Source: Comamonas odontotermitis
GTDB taxonomy: Bacteria > Pseudomonadota > Gammaproteobacteria > Burkholderiales > Burkholderiaceae_C
Length of the DNA stretch: 33,764 nt
NCBI RefSeq assembly: GCF_014207855.1
Contig: NZ_JACHKZ010000038.1
Coordinates: 1 to 33,764 of the forward strand
Reading direction: 5' to 3'
Shown: positions 7,916 through 16,641 of the stretch, piece after piece
Numbering within the stretch: the stretch's first letter is position 1
How the letters are laid out: the number at the start of each line of letters is the position of its first letter
Program-made: the position numbers and the translations under genes
The notes under the pieces: model-generated
What the model saw: the letters and a program-made list of their open reading frames with translations, nothing else
What the model was told of the DNA's origin: nothing
Databases searched by the model: none

Positions 7916-10432
7916 ATGAACCATATGCCGATGTATTCCAGAGTTCCATCGAACTTGAAGCTCAAGGCTGTCATTGCAGCAGCATATGGAGCTTTTGCCC
8001 TGCCCCTGACCAGTTGGGCGGCCTGTTCTCCGCCATCACCCATGGGCGCGGCCAACGGCTCTGTGCTATGCAGTGGAACTACTGCAGGGCAGTATCTGAT
8101 CAACGCCACAAATGTACAGTTCACCAACGACAGCGCTGGCGACATGACCTTGAGCGGCACCAGCATCGGCTTGATCTACGCGCGCGAAAATACGGCCAAT
8201 GGGGTCTCGGTCATCAACCAGGGCAAGATGACGTGGAGCGGCGCACTCTACCAAACCCCTGCAGGTGGAGGAAGAGCACTGGCCAACATTGGGTATCTGA
8301 ATGCCAACAATTTCAGCAGCGCAAGCTTCACCAACGCCAGTGGCGCCAGCCTGACGATGACCACGGCAAGCCCGGCTCTTGCCAATAGCGGCCTCGATAC
8401 CGTAGCGGTTGCCGCAAGTGCGGCGAACAGCCAGGCAACGGTCACCAATAACGGCTCCATCTCGCTCACCAATACAGCCACCGGCCCAAGCGTATCGAAC
8501 AATGCCATTGAGGTGCTGGCACAAAATTTCACCGTCACCAATTCCGGCCCTGTGGATGTAGTCTCCTCCGCCAGTGCATTCACCAGCGGTTTGCAGCCCC
8601 GCATGTGGAGCGCGGCCACAGGAGGCAGCGGCACCACGACAAACTCGGGCCCCATCAATATCACTAATACCCATGCAACGCGCACGACGGGCAGCGTCGG
8701 TATCTACCAGCAGGCATCCATCAATTCGCTAGTAGACAATAGCGGCAGCATCACCATCACCAATTCGAGCCCCCTGGCAACCTCCCCCGTTGGAGGCATT
8801 GGTAACGCTGGTTATGCCAACAGTTCCGGTTTTGTGCGAATCAACAATACCGGCAGCGTTGTGGTCGACAGCCCGAGCAATTACGTCTACGCTGCCCAAT
8901 CGGGCACGTCCAGCAACGCCAACCCGATGACCATCGACAATAGCGGCTTGCTTGAGATCAAATCCAGCGCAGCCATCCCTGACGCCGCCTTCCGAGCCGC
9001 AGTGATGGTGCTCCCACGTATCGCTGGTCTGACGGCATTGCAAACCATCAACAATACCGCCAGCGGCATCATTCGTGCCGATGCACAAAGCTATGCCGTC
9101 GTGGTGTACCAAGACACTCCGGTCCACTTAAATAACGCGGGAACCATCACCGGCAAGGTGTTCATGGGCACTGGAGCCGATGAGCTTATTCATACCGGTG
9201 GCACCATTACCGGCGATATCAATCTGGGCAATGGCAACGACACCATGCGAGCCAGCGGCGGCGCGCTTGTAGGAATCACCGCCATGGACGAAGGCGATGA
9301 TGCGCTCACGCTGGCCGCAGGCGTGGATATAACTCAGGCTCCACAGTTCGATGGCGGCACAGGCACTGACACCTTGACCTTGGATGGATTGGCAATGCGG
9401 GGCTTTACCGGCGGCAGCAACAATCTTGCCAATGGAAGCAATCTCACGCTTTGGGAAACCATTCACCTCGCCAACGCAGCGACCTTGCAACTCTCGGGTG
9501 ATCTGTTCGAAAGTAGTGCGGCAGCGCAGATCAATATTGATAGCGCGGCCACTCTGCGCGCCAGCGATGCACCAGGTACGTTTCACGTCTATGGCAGTGT
9601 TGCCAATGACGGCACCATCACCTTGGCCGACACAAGCCCCGCAGCAGACGATCGCATTACCTTCACAGGCAACTTCAACGGCACGGGCAGCAATGTAGTG
9701 GCACTGGATACTGTGTTGGGTGACAGCAATTCTGCATCTGACGTGCTGGAAGTGAACGGTAACACGAGCGGTGTCAGTACCTTGCGTATCGTGAATGCGA
9801 ATGGGCTGGGTGCAGCCACGACGGGTAACGGCATCCTGGTGGTCAAAGTGGACGGAGCCTCCAATGGCGTCTTCACACTAGAAGGCGGATCGATCACCGC
9901 CGGGCACTTCAGCTATACCTTGCACCAGGTAGGCAACAACTGGTATTTGCAATCCCGCTTGCTGCCTCCCACTGTCAGCGTGGCATGCAGCCCGGTGGAG
10001 CTATTCGACTCTGCCAACCAGGTCAGCACCTGCACCTTGACGCTGACCCATCCCGCTCCGCCGCAAGGCCTCAGTGTGAACCTGAATCTGCCAGCGTCCA
10101 ACCCACGCTACAGCACAACGTGTACACAGCCGATCGTGGTACCCGCAGACTCCCTATCGGCAACCTGCACGATCGTGGCAACTCCGAACACGGTTGCCAA
10201 TGATGGAGACGTGATTGCAGAGCTCTCAGTGGCACCCGCCACGGCGAGCACCTATGACATCGCGGGCTCTCCCGCGCAAGTGCTTGTCAAAGACGACGAC
10301 AAGCCATCTGTAGCATCGCCCGCACCTGTCCCCACCATGGGAGGGCACGGCTTGCTGTTGCTGTCCCTGGGGCTTGGCGGTGCAGGCATCTTCTTTACCC
10401 GCCTCCAAAGGCGTCACCCCAAAGTGCATTAG
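7916..10432 (+). CDS. Exported beta-strand-repeat (adhesin-like) protein with variant IPTL-type C-terminal signal
   Basis: A protein of 838 aa. ATGs at 7916, 7925 and 7931 all precede the same signal peptide (LKAVIAAAYGAFALPLTSWA, then ACSPP), and none has a clear ribosome site. Residues about 45-410 consist of many short N-x-G and T-N-S-G beta-strand repeats typical of autotransporter-like passenger helices (NNGSISLTN, NSGPINITN). At 415-490 there are Gly/Asp-rich turns (GTGADELIHTG, GNGNDTM, GGTGTDTL) that resemble calcium-binding RTX-like repeats but are sparse. Residues about 684-800 look like a Calx-beta-type domain ending VLVKDDD. The tail PAPVPTMGGHGLLLLS plus a hydrophobic helix and RLQRRHPKVH has the sorting-signal layout, but His stands where Trp is usual. 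There is no outer-membrane barrel domain, so it is not a classical autotransporter. Confidence 0.88.
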   Translation: MNHMPMYSRVPSNLKLKAVIAAAYGAFALPLTSWAACSPPSPMGAANGSVLCSGTTAGQYLINATNVQFTNDSAGDMTLSGTSIGLIYARENTANGVSVINQGKMTWSGALYQTPAGGGRALANIGYLNANNFSSASFTNASGASLTMTTASPALANSGLDTVAVAASAANSQATVTNNGSISLTNTATGPSVSNNAIEVLAQNFTVTNSGPVDVVSSASAFTSGLQPRMWSAATGGSGTTTNSGPINITNTHATRTTGSVGIYQQASINSLVDNSGSITITNSSPLATSPVGGIGNAGYANSSGFVRINNTGSVVVDSPSNYVYAAQSGTSSNANPMTIDNSGLLEIKSSAAIPDAAFRAAVMVLPRIAGLTALQTINNTASGIIRADAQSYAVVVYQDTPVHLNNAGTITGKVFMGTGADELIHTGGTITGDINLGNGNDTMRASGGALVGITAMDEGDDALTLAAGVDITQAPQFDGGTGTDTLTLDGLAMRGFTGGSNNLANGSNLTLWETIHLANAATLQLSGDLFESSAAAQINIDSAATLRASDAPGTFHVYGSVANDGTITLADTSPAADDRITFTGNFNGTGSNVVALDTVLGDSNSASDVLEVNGNTSGVSTLRIVNANGLGAATTGNGILVVKVDGASNGVFTLEGGSITAGHFSYTLHQVGNNWYLQSRLLPPTVSVACSPVELFDSANQVSTCTLTLTHPAPPQGLSVNLNLPASNPRYSTTCTQPIVVPADSLSATCTIVATPNTVANDGDVIAELSVAPATASTYDIAGSPAQVLVKDDDKPSVASPAPVPTMGGHGLLLLSLGLGGAGIFFTRLQRRHPKVH

Positions 10433-10602
10433 CCCGCAGGGCCAAGCACGCAGCCCACGGCTCCAAGAACCTGCAGCAATCGCCGCCGCTTCTACGTCTC
10501 CCGTGATTTCAAACCACGACACAAGAGGCTGAAATCTGAGGAGTGGCGGCGAGGTTCATTCATTTCACCCGCCACCGCCCTGCTTGCCCGCAGCCCGTCG
10601 GC

Positions 10603-13374
10603 TTAATCGGAGCGAGAACGACGCAGACGCAGTACAGCCATAGCCCCAATCGCCAGTGAAATCAGCGCCAGCGCCCAGCGTGCATCCATGGGTACAGGGG
10701 TCGCACCATCCGCGGGTGTCGGCTCTGCCTCGATCACAGTCACGGCACTGATGGCCTTGTTGTTGCTGGCATCGGGATCACTCGTCTCGGAATAGGCTGT
10801 CGTGACCAGCATGACGGGTCCGGACCGCTCAGCCTTGAACGTCGTGGTGCAGGTCAGAACTTCGCCCACCTGGAACTGAGGAACCGGAGCAGAAGGCGTG
10901 CACACCGTGGTAGCGCCCGCAGGAGCACCTGTTACGGTACAGATCGCGTTAACTCCGTAATCTGGGCCTTTGTTGGTGCAACTGGTAACAACGGAGACAT
11001 CAGCGCCCTTGCGCACCTCCTGCGATGCCGCGCCGACAGCCACCATATCGGCAAAGACACCCGGCGATGAAACTGTGCAGTCATCGCAATCACCTTCGCT
11101 GCTGGTAACGGTATTGATCAAGGTAGGCGTGAGCACCGGCGGGGTGATGGTCATCGTGAATTTCTTGGTCACCGAGCCGCCTGCCGCCACATTGATGTTG
11201 GCCTGCTGGCAGGTCGAGCCTTCCGAAGAACACCCTGGCGACGTGCTCCATCCTTCATTGGCCCCCGTATAGATGGCCCCATTGGGTACCGTCTCCGTCA
11301 GATCAGTGGTGACAGCGACACCCCCTGAATTGGTGACCGTAATGTCATAGACAAGCTCATCGCCATTGCGCAGTCTTTGGCCCTGGTAGGGAACGCCATT
11401 CACCAACGCCAGTTTTTTGGTGGTAGAGGGATAACCTGGCGCATGCACACCCAGGGTTGCTTGGGCCTGTACGGTATTGACGGCACCTTCGGCGGAAGTG
11501 ACACCCCCGGCAGGAACGGTGTTCACATGCGTCCCCACAACCGAAGAGGTCACCATCCAACGCAACTGGCAAGTGGCTCCGGCAGCTAGCGTGCCACCGG
11601 TCAGCGTCAGCTGGCTATTGCCAGGCGCAGAGAGGTTGCCAAAACAGGTATTCCCAATCAGGTTGCCCGTCGCAGATACATCGGCAGGCAGCACATCGGT
11701 CACATTCAACGAGTGCAGATCAATGCTGGAGTTGGCATTGCTCACTGTCACCGTGAGCAGGCTTGAGCCTCCCGCACCGATGCTCGCAGGCGAAAAGCTC
11801 TTACTCACGGTGACGGCAGGCGCCACTACTTCGGTCTTGGCACTGGTGCAGCTATAACGGGAGGCATCGCAACTGGCTCCAGGTGTTCCGGTCGACGAGC
11901 CGCCACTCGGGTCCGTGGACGCATAGTTGGTCACAACACCCGTACTGGTGGCAACCACCCTGAGCGAGAATGATCCCGTGCCTCCTGCCGCAATGCCCGA
12001 TTGCAACCGGCAAGACAGAAGGGCCCCCGCAGCGCTGGGCAACGCGCCACAACTGGCCCCGTTGACTGACACCGCTTTCATATTGGCAGGCAACTGCTCG
12101 GCAACCACAGCGTTGGCTACAGCCACGCCGAGTCCATTATTGATGCTGAATTGATAATCGAACTCCTGTCCCATGGCTACCTTGGCCGGACCGGTCTTGC
12201 TCACACCCACCTTTCCGCTGCTCTGGCTGATGACGGTGCTGGAGTTGTTGTCCGGGTTCAAATCGTTGGTTGCGACGGTCGCCGTGTTCTTGATGCTCAA
12301 TGCATTGGCTGCGGCTCGTACATTGAACTGGTAGGTCAGGTAGCTGCCCTGCGAAGGCCGGGTTGAAGGATTACCTGCCGTCGTGTTCACCGGCAATGTG
12401 CCGGTTGTCATCACCCATGCTTTTCCATTGCTTGTGCTGGTGCCGCACTGGGCCGCACCAGATGCGGTACAGGTGGGGCCACTGATCAAGGCGACGTTGT
12501 CCGGCAAGAGGTCAGCAACAGGGATGCCACTCACCTCAGTCGGGCCATAGTTCCAGACCGTAATGATGTAATTCAATGTTCCTCCTTGCGTGAACTGTGC
12601 GGGACCGGTCTTGGAGACGCCAATGTCGGTCAACGTATTGGCACAGCTGGCATAGGATTCGGGCCTCGATGGATCGAGCAGATTCGCAGCAGGAATGATT
12701 TCTTCGATATTGCCCGGCTTCACCCACTTCATGCGCAAGAAATTCAGCCCGCCCCGGTTGTTCCAGTAAACACGCATGGCATAGCAGCTGTTGTCCTGCG
12801 ATGCCACGAAATTGCCCGGAATGTCGGGATAGGAAGTCTCGCTGGTATAGGAGCTCAGGCTCCCAACCGGCACGTTGTAGTCAAAGTTGCGGTAATTGGA
12901 TGCCGACGCAGCAGAGAAGCTTGTCGAAAAATCCACCTGAAGGTCATCATCATGCGCGGCTTTGAAGGTATAGGTGCCGGCGGTAGGAAAACGCACCAGC
13001 GTATATGCAACGCGGCCCTGAATCTGATCAGAGCAAGGTGCATTGCCCACGCGCGTATTGCACAGCTGCTGCTCATTGCTCGACCAGTCGATGTCATCCA
13101 GGCTACCCGAGGACGCAATATTTTGAGGCCCCCCACTTGCAAGATTGATCAGATTCGACAGCGCCCTGCTGCCGTCGTTATTGCCGTAATTGGGAGACAC
13201 GGGGGTCGCGCCGCTGGGCAAGCTGTCGCGCCCTCGGTAATTGTCAAACAGGACCGTGGCGCCCACAAGATGTGGAACAGCGCCCATCAGCAACACCGCA
13301 TAAATGGCGGTAAAACGTGCGCGCGTACGGGTTTGAAAGAGAAATGTATTTATCAGCGCCGCAAGGTTCGCCAT
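10603..13374 (-). CDS. Exported PA14-like/DUF11 repeat protein with variant IPTL-type C-terminal signal
   Basis: A protein of 923 aa. The ATG at 13374 has a ribosome site (GAAGGA about 9 nt upstream). A hydrophobic signal segment at 20-39 ends LVGA. Residues about 40-235 resemble a PA14-type sugar- or ligand-binding beta-barrel (VLFDNYRG start, GTYTFKAAHDDDLQVDF core, CYAMRVYWNNRGG end). From 248 onwards there are about five DUF11-like modules (IGVSKTGPAQF, KVGVSKTGPAKV, VTVSKSFSPAS, then two shorter ones), separated by Cys-containing loops. The tail VPMDARWALALIS, a hydrophobic helix and RLRRSRSD is a degenerate form of the IPTL sorting signal: Trp is kept but the Thr/Ser-Leu pair is lost. 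It converges with the 838-aa gene (170 bp apart). A PA14 domain suggests carbohydrate or surface binding, which is an inference. Confidence 0.87.
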   Translation of the reverse strand: MANLAALINTFLFQTRTRARFTAIYAVLLMGAVPHLVGATVLFDNYRGRDSLPSGATPVSPNYGNNDGSRALSNLINLASGGPQNIASSGSLDDIDWSSNEQQLCNTRVGNAPCSDQIQGRVAYTLVRFPTAGTYTFKAAHDDDLQVDFSTSFSAASASNYRNFDYNVPVGSLSSYTSETSYPDIPGNFVASQDNSCYAMRVYWNNRGGLNFLRMKWVKPGNIEEIIPAANLLDPSRPESYASCANTLTDIGVSKTGPAQFTQGGTLNYIITVWNYGPTEVSGIPVADLLPDNVALISGPTCTASGAAQCGTSTSNGKAWVMTTGTLPVNTTAGNPSTRPSQGSYLTYQFNVRAAANALSIKNTATVATNDLNPDNNSSTVISQSSGKVGVSKTGPAKVAMGQEFDYQFSINNGLGVAVANAVVAEQLPANMKAVSVNGASCGALPSAAGALLSCRLQSGIAAGGTGSFSLRVVATSTGVVTNYASTDPSGGSSTGTPGASCDASRYSCTSAKTEVVAPAVTVSKSFSPASIGAGGSSLLTVTVSNANSSIDLHSLNVTDVLPADVSATGNLIGNTCFGNLSAPGNSQLTLTGGTLAAGATCQLRWMVTSSVVGTHVNTVPAGGVTSAEGAVNTVQAQATLGVHAPGYPSTTKKLALVNGVPYQGQRLRNGDELVYDITVTNSGGVAVTTDLTETVPNGAIYTGANEGWSTSPGCSSEGSTCQQANINVAAGGSVTKKFTMTITPPVLTPTLINTVTSSEGDCDDCTVSSPGVFADMVAVGAASQEVRKGADVSVVTSCTNKGPDYGVNAICTVTGAPAGATTVCTPSAPVPQFQVGEVLTCTTTFKAERSGPVMLVTTAYSETSDPDASNNKAISAVTVIEAEPTPADGATPVPMDARWALALISLAIGAMAVLRLRRSRSD

Positions 13375-14396
13375 GGCTTAAATTCCTTCAAAAAATGAAA
13401 ACGGATACCTCCGTTTTCCAACTGCTAAAAGCCCAGTAACAGCTTGTCCACCTTCCTTCAATGACTACCCTCTGCCGCGTACTGCCAAAGGTGCGCGCGG
13501 GCTCCATGATCGACAGCTGCGCCGCACTTGTTATCGAGCAGCTGAACGCAATAGCTTCCACCGCCCGACAGGGCCATTGGCGGATAAGTTCATTGAAAAG
13601 CAGAGCTCCGCCTCATGCAGAGCCAGAGACGCTCGACTCGTTATGCTAAACAAATGAAACAATAATATTTATAAAAATAAATTTCGTTTCAATTTCAATC
13701 AGCATGAGAAAAATGAAGCAGCGACAACCTGTTTGCATGAAACAGGTCGCATGTCCACAGTCGTCAGGAAAGAGCCTCCGCCGGTGATCCGGTGCGGTGA
13801 CTTTTTGCACCCGTGACAAAGCATGCAAAGACACCATCCACTCGCCTACCTGGCTCGCCGTAAGCTTCCGGCTTCTGCAAGCCAGGCCTGTTGCAGGGAG
13901 TTGGATGTCGCACTACTCGGGGGTGGTGAAAGACTCCATCCTTTAGACGAAGTCCTGACGTCTGGGTTGAACGGGCCAGCTGCGTTGATGCCATTCAAAT
14001 GCAAAACCGCTTCCACAAAGGCGTGGTACCAGCACGAAAAATCCTACTTATTTCTCGGTATTCATGTTCAGACGCTTCGGTCCGACCATCAACCGCACCG
14101 CCCATTCTTCGATGGGACGGCGCAGTCTCTGCTACTGAGCAATCCAAAAGACTGGCATGCTCAAGAAAAGTTCCCACTACCGACAAAAAAACGCGAAAGA
14201 AAACGCGCAGATGAGAAAAAAAGCCGGTGCTGTACAGCTGCCAAAGAAAGTAAAGAGGGGGAGGGGGTGTTCTCTTTGGCCCGGCACTAACCGCCACAAA
14301 TTCAAACCAGAATACAGACATTACCCAGACTCTTCTATCGCAATAAAGAGAGGTCCTCTTAAATTGACAATCCCTTGCAATTGATCGAGTGACGTT
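13375..14396. other. About 1 kb without a convincing gene
   Basis: Open frames of 60-155 codons occur on both strands but they overlap each other and lack recognisable proteins and ribosome sites. Visible structure: AT-rich DNA at about 13645-13700, a perfect hairpin at 13727-13747, A-rich and purine-rich DNA at about 14185-14275 including a GAGGGGGAGGGGG run near 14256-14268, and AT-rich DNA before the next gene. The region could hold promoters for the flanking minus-strand and plus-strand genes or the decayed remains of a lost gene. I could not match it to a known riboswitch. Confidence 0.5.
13721..13750. other. Hairpin/palindrome ACCTGTTT-N5-AAACAGGT
   Basis: Perfect 8-bp arms at 13727-13734 and 13740-13747 surround the loop GCATG, with GCG and CGC outside that can extend the stem through a small bulge. 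There is no T-run on either side, so a terminator is unlikely. The spacing fits a dimeric repressor operator or a structured RNA. Confidence 0.6.
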
Positions 14397-15206
14397 ATGA
14401 AAGACATTCGCACCGAGCAATACCCAAGAGGCAGGAATCTGCAGATCCTCGACAAACCGCACTTTTCTTCAATGATTGCCAGTGCCATAACCGCAAGAAT
14501 GGAGATGCTCAATCGCGCCATGAAACACATGCAGCCAGGAACACCGCCACCCATTGGCCCAACCGAAGAAATGGTGCGATTGACTGCACTTGCCAAAGAA
14601 ATACGTCAGTGCAGGATCTGCATCGAGCATCCCGACAAGGGCCGCGCCTTGTGCCATGCGCCTCGTCCCGTCTTCCAGCTATCCGCTTCAGCTCGCATCT
14701 GCATTGCCGGACAGGCGCCCGGTATACGGGCGCATGAAAGCGGCATCCCGTTTTCTGACCCCTCAGGCGTACGCCTGCGGCAATGGCTGGATATCGGCGA
14801 GGATATCTTCTACGATGCACGCCGTATCGCCATACTGCCAATGGGATTTTGCTTTCCAGGTTTTGACGCACATGGAGGAGATCTGCCGCCACGGCCCGAA
14901 TGCGCGCGCACCTGGCATGCGCAATTGATGGCGCACTTGCCCCATCTGCAACTGCTACTACTCGTGGGCGGCCACGCGCAACGCTGGCATCTGCGACGCC
15001 TGCATGCGGCCAAGGAGCTGACGCGGCTAGGTGTGAACGATACCGTCATGCACTGGCGCAGCATCTATGACAGCCCGGCTTTCACCCCGCGCTGCATCCC
15101 GCTCCCCCATCCTTCCTGGCGCAATAGCGGCTGGCTCAACCGCAATCCATGGTTTGAATCGGAGTTGCTGCCCGAGCTAAGGCAGGCCGTGCGAGCCTTG
15201 CTGTGA
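14397..15206 (+). CDS. Uracil-DNA glycosylase family protein
   Basis: A protein of 269 aa from the ATG at 14397. Internal ATGs at residues 26, 35, 37 and 42 are also possible, since no strong ribosome site marks one start and the first 50 residues are not conserved-looking. Two motifs mark the uracil-DNA-glycosylase superfamily: GQAPG at 105-109 followed by ESGIPFSDPSG (uracil and DNA contact loop), and PLPHPSWRN near 235-243 (the loop that enters the DNA minor groove). Cys residues at 72, 75, 86 and 102 could bind an iron-sulfur cluster as in family 4 enzymes, but their spacing differs from the classical pattern. The expected role is removal of uracil or related bases from DNA in base-excision repair, in the cytoplasm. 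The gene appears single and is not functionally linked to its neighbours. Confidence 0.85.
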   Translation: MKDIRTEQYPRGRNLQILDKPHFSSMIASAITARMEMLNRAMKHMQPGTPPPIGPTEEMVRLTALAKEIRQCRICIEHPDKGRALCHAPRPVFQLSASARICIAGQAPGIRAHESGIPFSDPSGVRLRQWLDIGEDIFYDARRIAILPMGFCFPGFDAHGGDLPPRPECARTWHAQLMAHLPHLQLLLLVGGHAQRWHLRRLHAAKELTRLGVNDTVMHWRSIYDSPAFTPRCIPLPHPSWRNSGWLNRNPWFESELLPELRQAVRALL

Positions 15207-15463
15207 CCGCACGGACTGAAGCGGGCGGCCTTCATGGTCTCGCAGCTTCTGTACCTGCTGCACCTTGCTCTTGAGATAGCAGAACAACCGCAAGGCGCAT
15301 AAACGGAAGCTTGGTTGCAGGTATGGGCTCTCCATTCAATATAGTACGCTACAACCATGCCAGGCAACGGAACAGCCAGATGACACCTCCCAAGGGCCAC
15401 CTCTGCCTTGGCGGAATACCTGCTCCTGATTGGCCCCTCAATCCATGCCGATGAAGCCCGTGG

Positions 15464-16579
15464 TTACCGGGATTCTTTCCAGGCCAGATAACGCAATGCC
15501 AGAACGGCGCCCACCACAATGCCGGTCACGGACAAGAAACTGCCCAGCTGCAAGGCGGAAAGCGCACTGATGCCCTGGCCGACGGTGCACCCCATCGCAA
15601 CCACACCACCAACACCCATCAGGACAGCACCAACCAGATGCCGCGCCAGATCAGCTGTATTGGCAAAACCTTGCCAGCAAAAGTCGCGCCGCCACAGTGC
15701 ATGGAGAAAGGCCCCTGCCACCATTCCGGCGACGCTGGCGATGCCCCAGGTCAGCACCTTGTTGCGGTCGCTGAAAAACAGCAGCCAGTCCAGGGTATGC
15801 GCCAGCGGAGTCACAAAGCTGAAAGCCTCGATGCGCCCGGTGTAGGTAGCAGCATACATATGCTCCAAGGTAGCGGGGTGCTCCTGCACATTACCCACAT
15901 ACCCGCCCAGCCACCACGCCGCAGCAACGCACAAGCCGACAGCAATGCCGCCTGCAAGCACAGAGACATCGCGCCTGTGCTTGCCCCCTGCGCACCAGGC
16001 GGACAGCAGCAGCAGCAAGCCAAGACCGCCTCCCATCAGGCCACGAACCAACGGCAAGGACCAGCCCGCCGCGCCAGCCACGACTTCAGGCAACAAGGCA
16101 GGCGAACTGAACCCGATGTGCACGCTATCGAGCCACCGTGCACGAGCCACCGCAGTGATGCCCTTGAGCGTGGCAAAGGCCGCCACGGCCATGACCAGAA
16201 GAACAACCAGCGACTTGAGATTGCCACCGCCCAGCCGTGTGAGATTGCGCGCTCCGCAACCCGACGCCAGCACCATCCCTACGCCAAACATCAGGCCCCC
16301 CACCATGGATGACAGCCACATCAGTTGGGTGCCTGCATACAGGGTGTCTGCTGCCGATATCCCAGCCCACAACACCAAGGCGGTAAAGCCGCACATGGCA
16401 ACGCCTATGGCCATGGCCCACTGGCGTATGCGCATCCAGTCGCCCAGATAGACCACATCGCTGATCGCACCCATGGTGCAGAAGCGCGTTTCGCGCATGA
16501 CGAACCCCAACGCTGCGGCCAGGAAAAAAACGGCCACCAGGATGGTGGCCACTAAAGTATCGAACTCTGCGGGGCTCAT
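15464..16579 (-). CDS. YeeE/YedE (DUF395) family membrane protein, SoxT-like sulfur-compound transporter
   Basis: A protein of 371 aa from the ATG at 16579 (MSPAEFDTLV). A TTG 12 codons upstream would add a non-hydrophobic leader. It has about 10 hydrophobic segments and two sulfur-transport half domains. Conserved motifs are TRFCTMGAISD (Cys34), ASGCGARNLTRLGGGNLKSL (Cys108) and GCTVGQGISALS (Cys331). In the related thiosulfate importer TsuA, such inner Cys residues relay thiosulfate through the membrane. Members encoded in sox loci have been called SoxT. The gene starts 62 bp after soxB on the same strand, so it probably ends the sox operon. It may move thiosulfate or another sulfur species into the cytoplasm for signalling or assimilation. 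The direction and substrate cannot be read from the sequence. Confidence 0.87.
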   Translation of the reverse strand: MSPAEFDTLVATILVAVFFLAAALGFVMRETRFCTMGAISDVVYLGDWMRIRQWAMAIGVAMCGFTALVLWAGISAADTLYAGTQLMWLSSMVGGLMFGVGMVLASGCGARNLTRLGGGNLKSLVVLLVMAVAAFATLKGITAVARARWLDSVHIGFSSPALLPEVVAGAAGWSLPLVRGLMGGGLGLLLLLSAWCAGGKHRRDVSVLAGGIAVGLCVAAAWWLGGYVGNVQEHPATLEHMYAATYTGRIEAFSFVTPLAHTLDWLLFFSDRNKVLTWGIASVAGMVAGAFLHALWRRDFCWQGFANTADLARHLVGAVLMGVGGVVAMGCTVGQGISALSALQLGSFLSVTGIVVGAVLALRYLAWKESR

Positions 16580-16641
16580 GTCCGCTATTGGAGCGGTTCT
16601 ACCGCGTTTTAGCAATGCCCGCTACCCCTATATGGTCTCGC

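Noticed and set aside
8066..8674. 202-codon minus-strand open frame inside the 838-aa gene
   Set aside because: Shadow of the beta-strand repeats, with no ribosome site or family features.
12586..13398. 270-codon plus-strand open frame opposite the PA14-like domain
   Set aside because: No recognisable domain. The minus-strand gene has a ribosome site, signal peptide and domain order.
13770..13985. Possible riboswitch upstream of the glycosylase gene
   Set aside because: Compared by eye with cobalamin, FMN, TPP, glycine and c-di-GMP cores. No conserved core could be matched, and the region is over 400 bp from the next start codon.
13764..13994. 76-codon minus-strand open frame considered as a small gene or transposon remnant
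   Set aside because: No recognisable motif and no start signal. It overlaps other equally poor frames.
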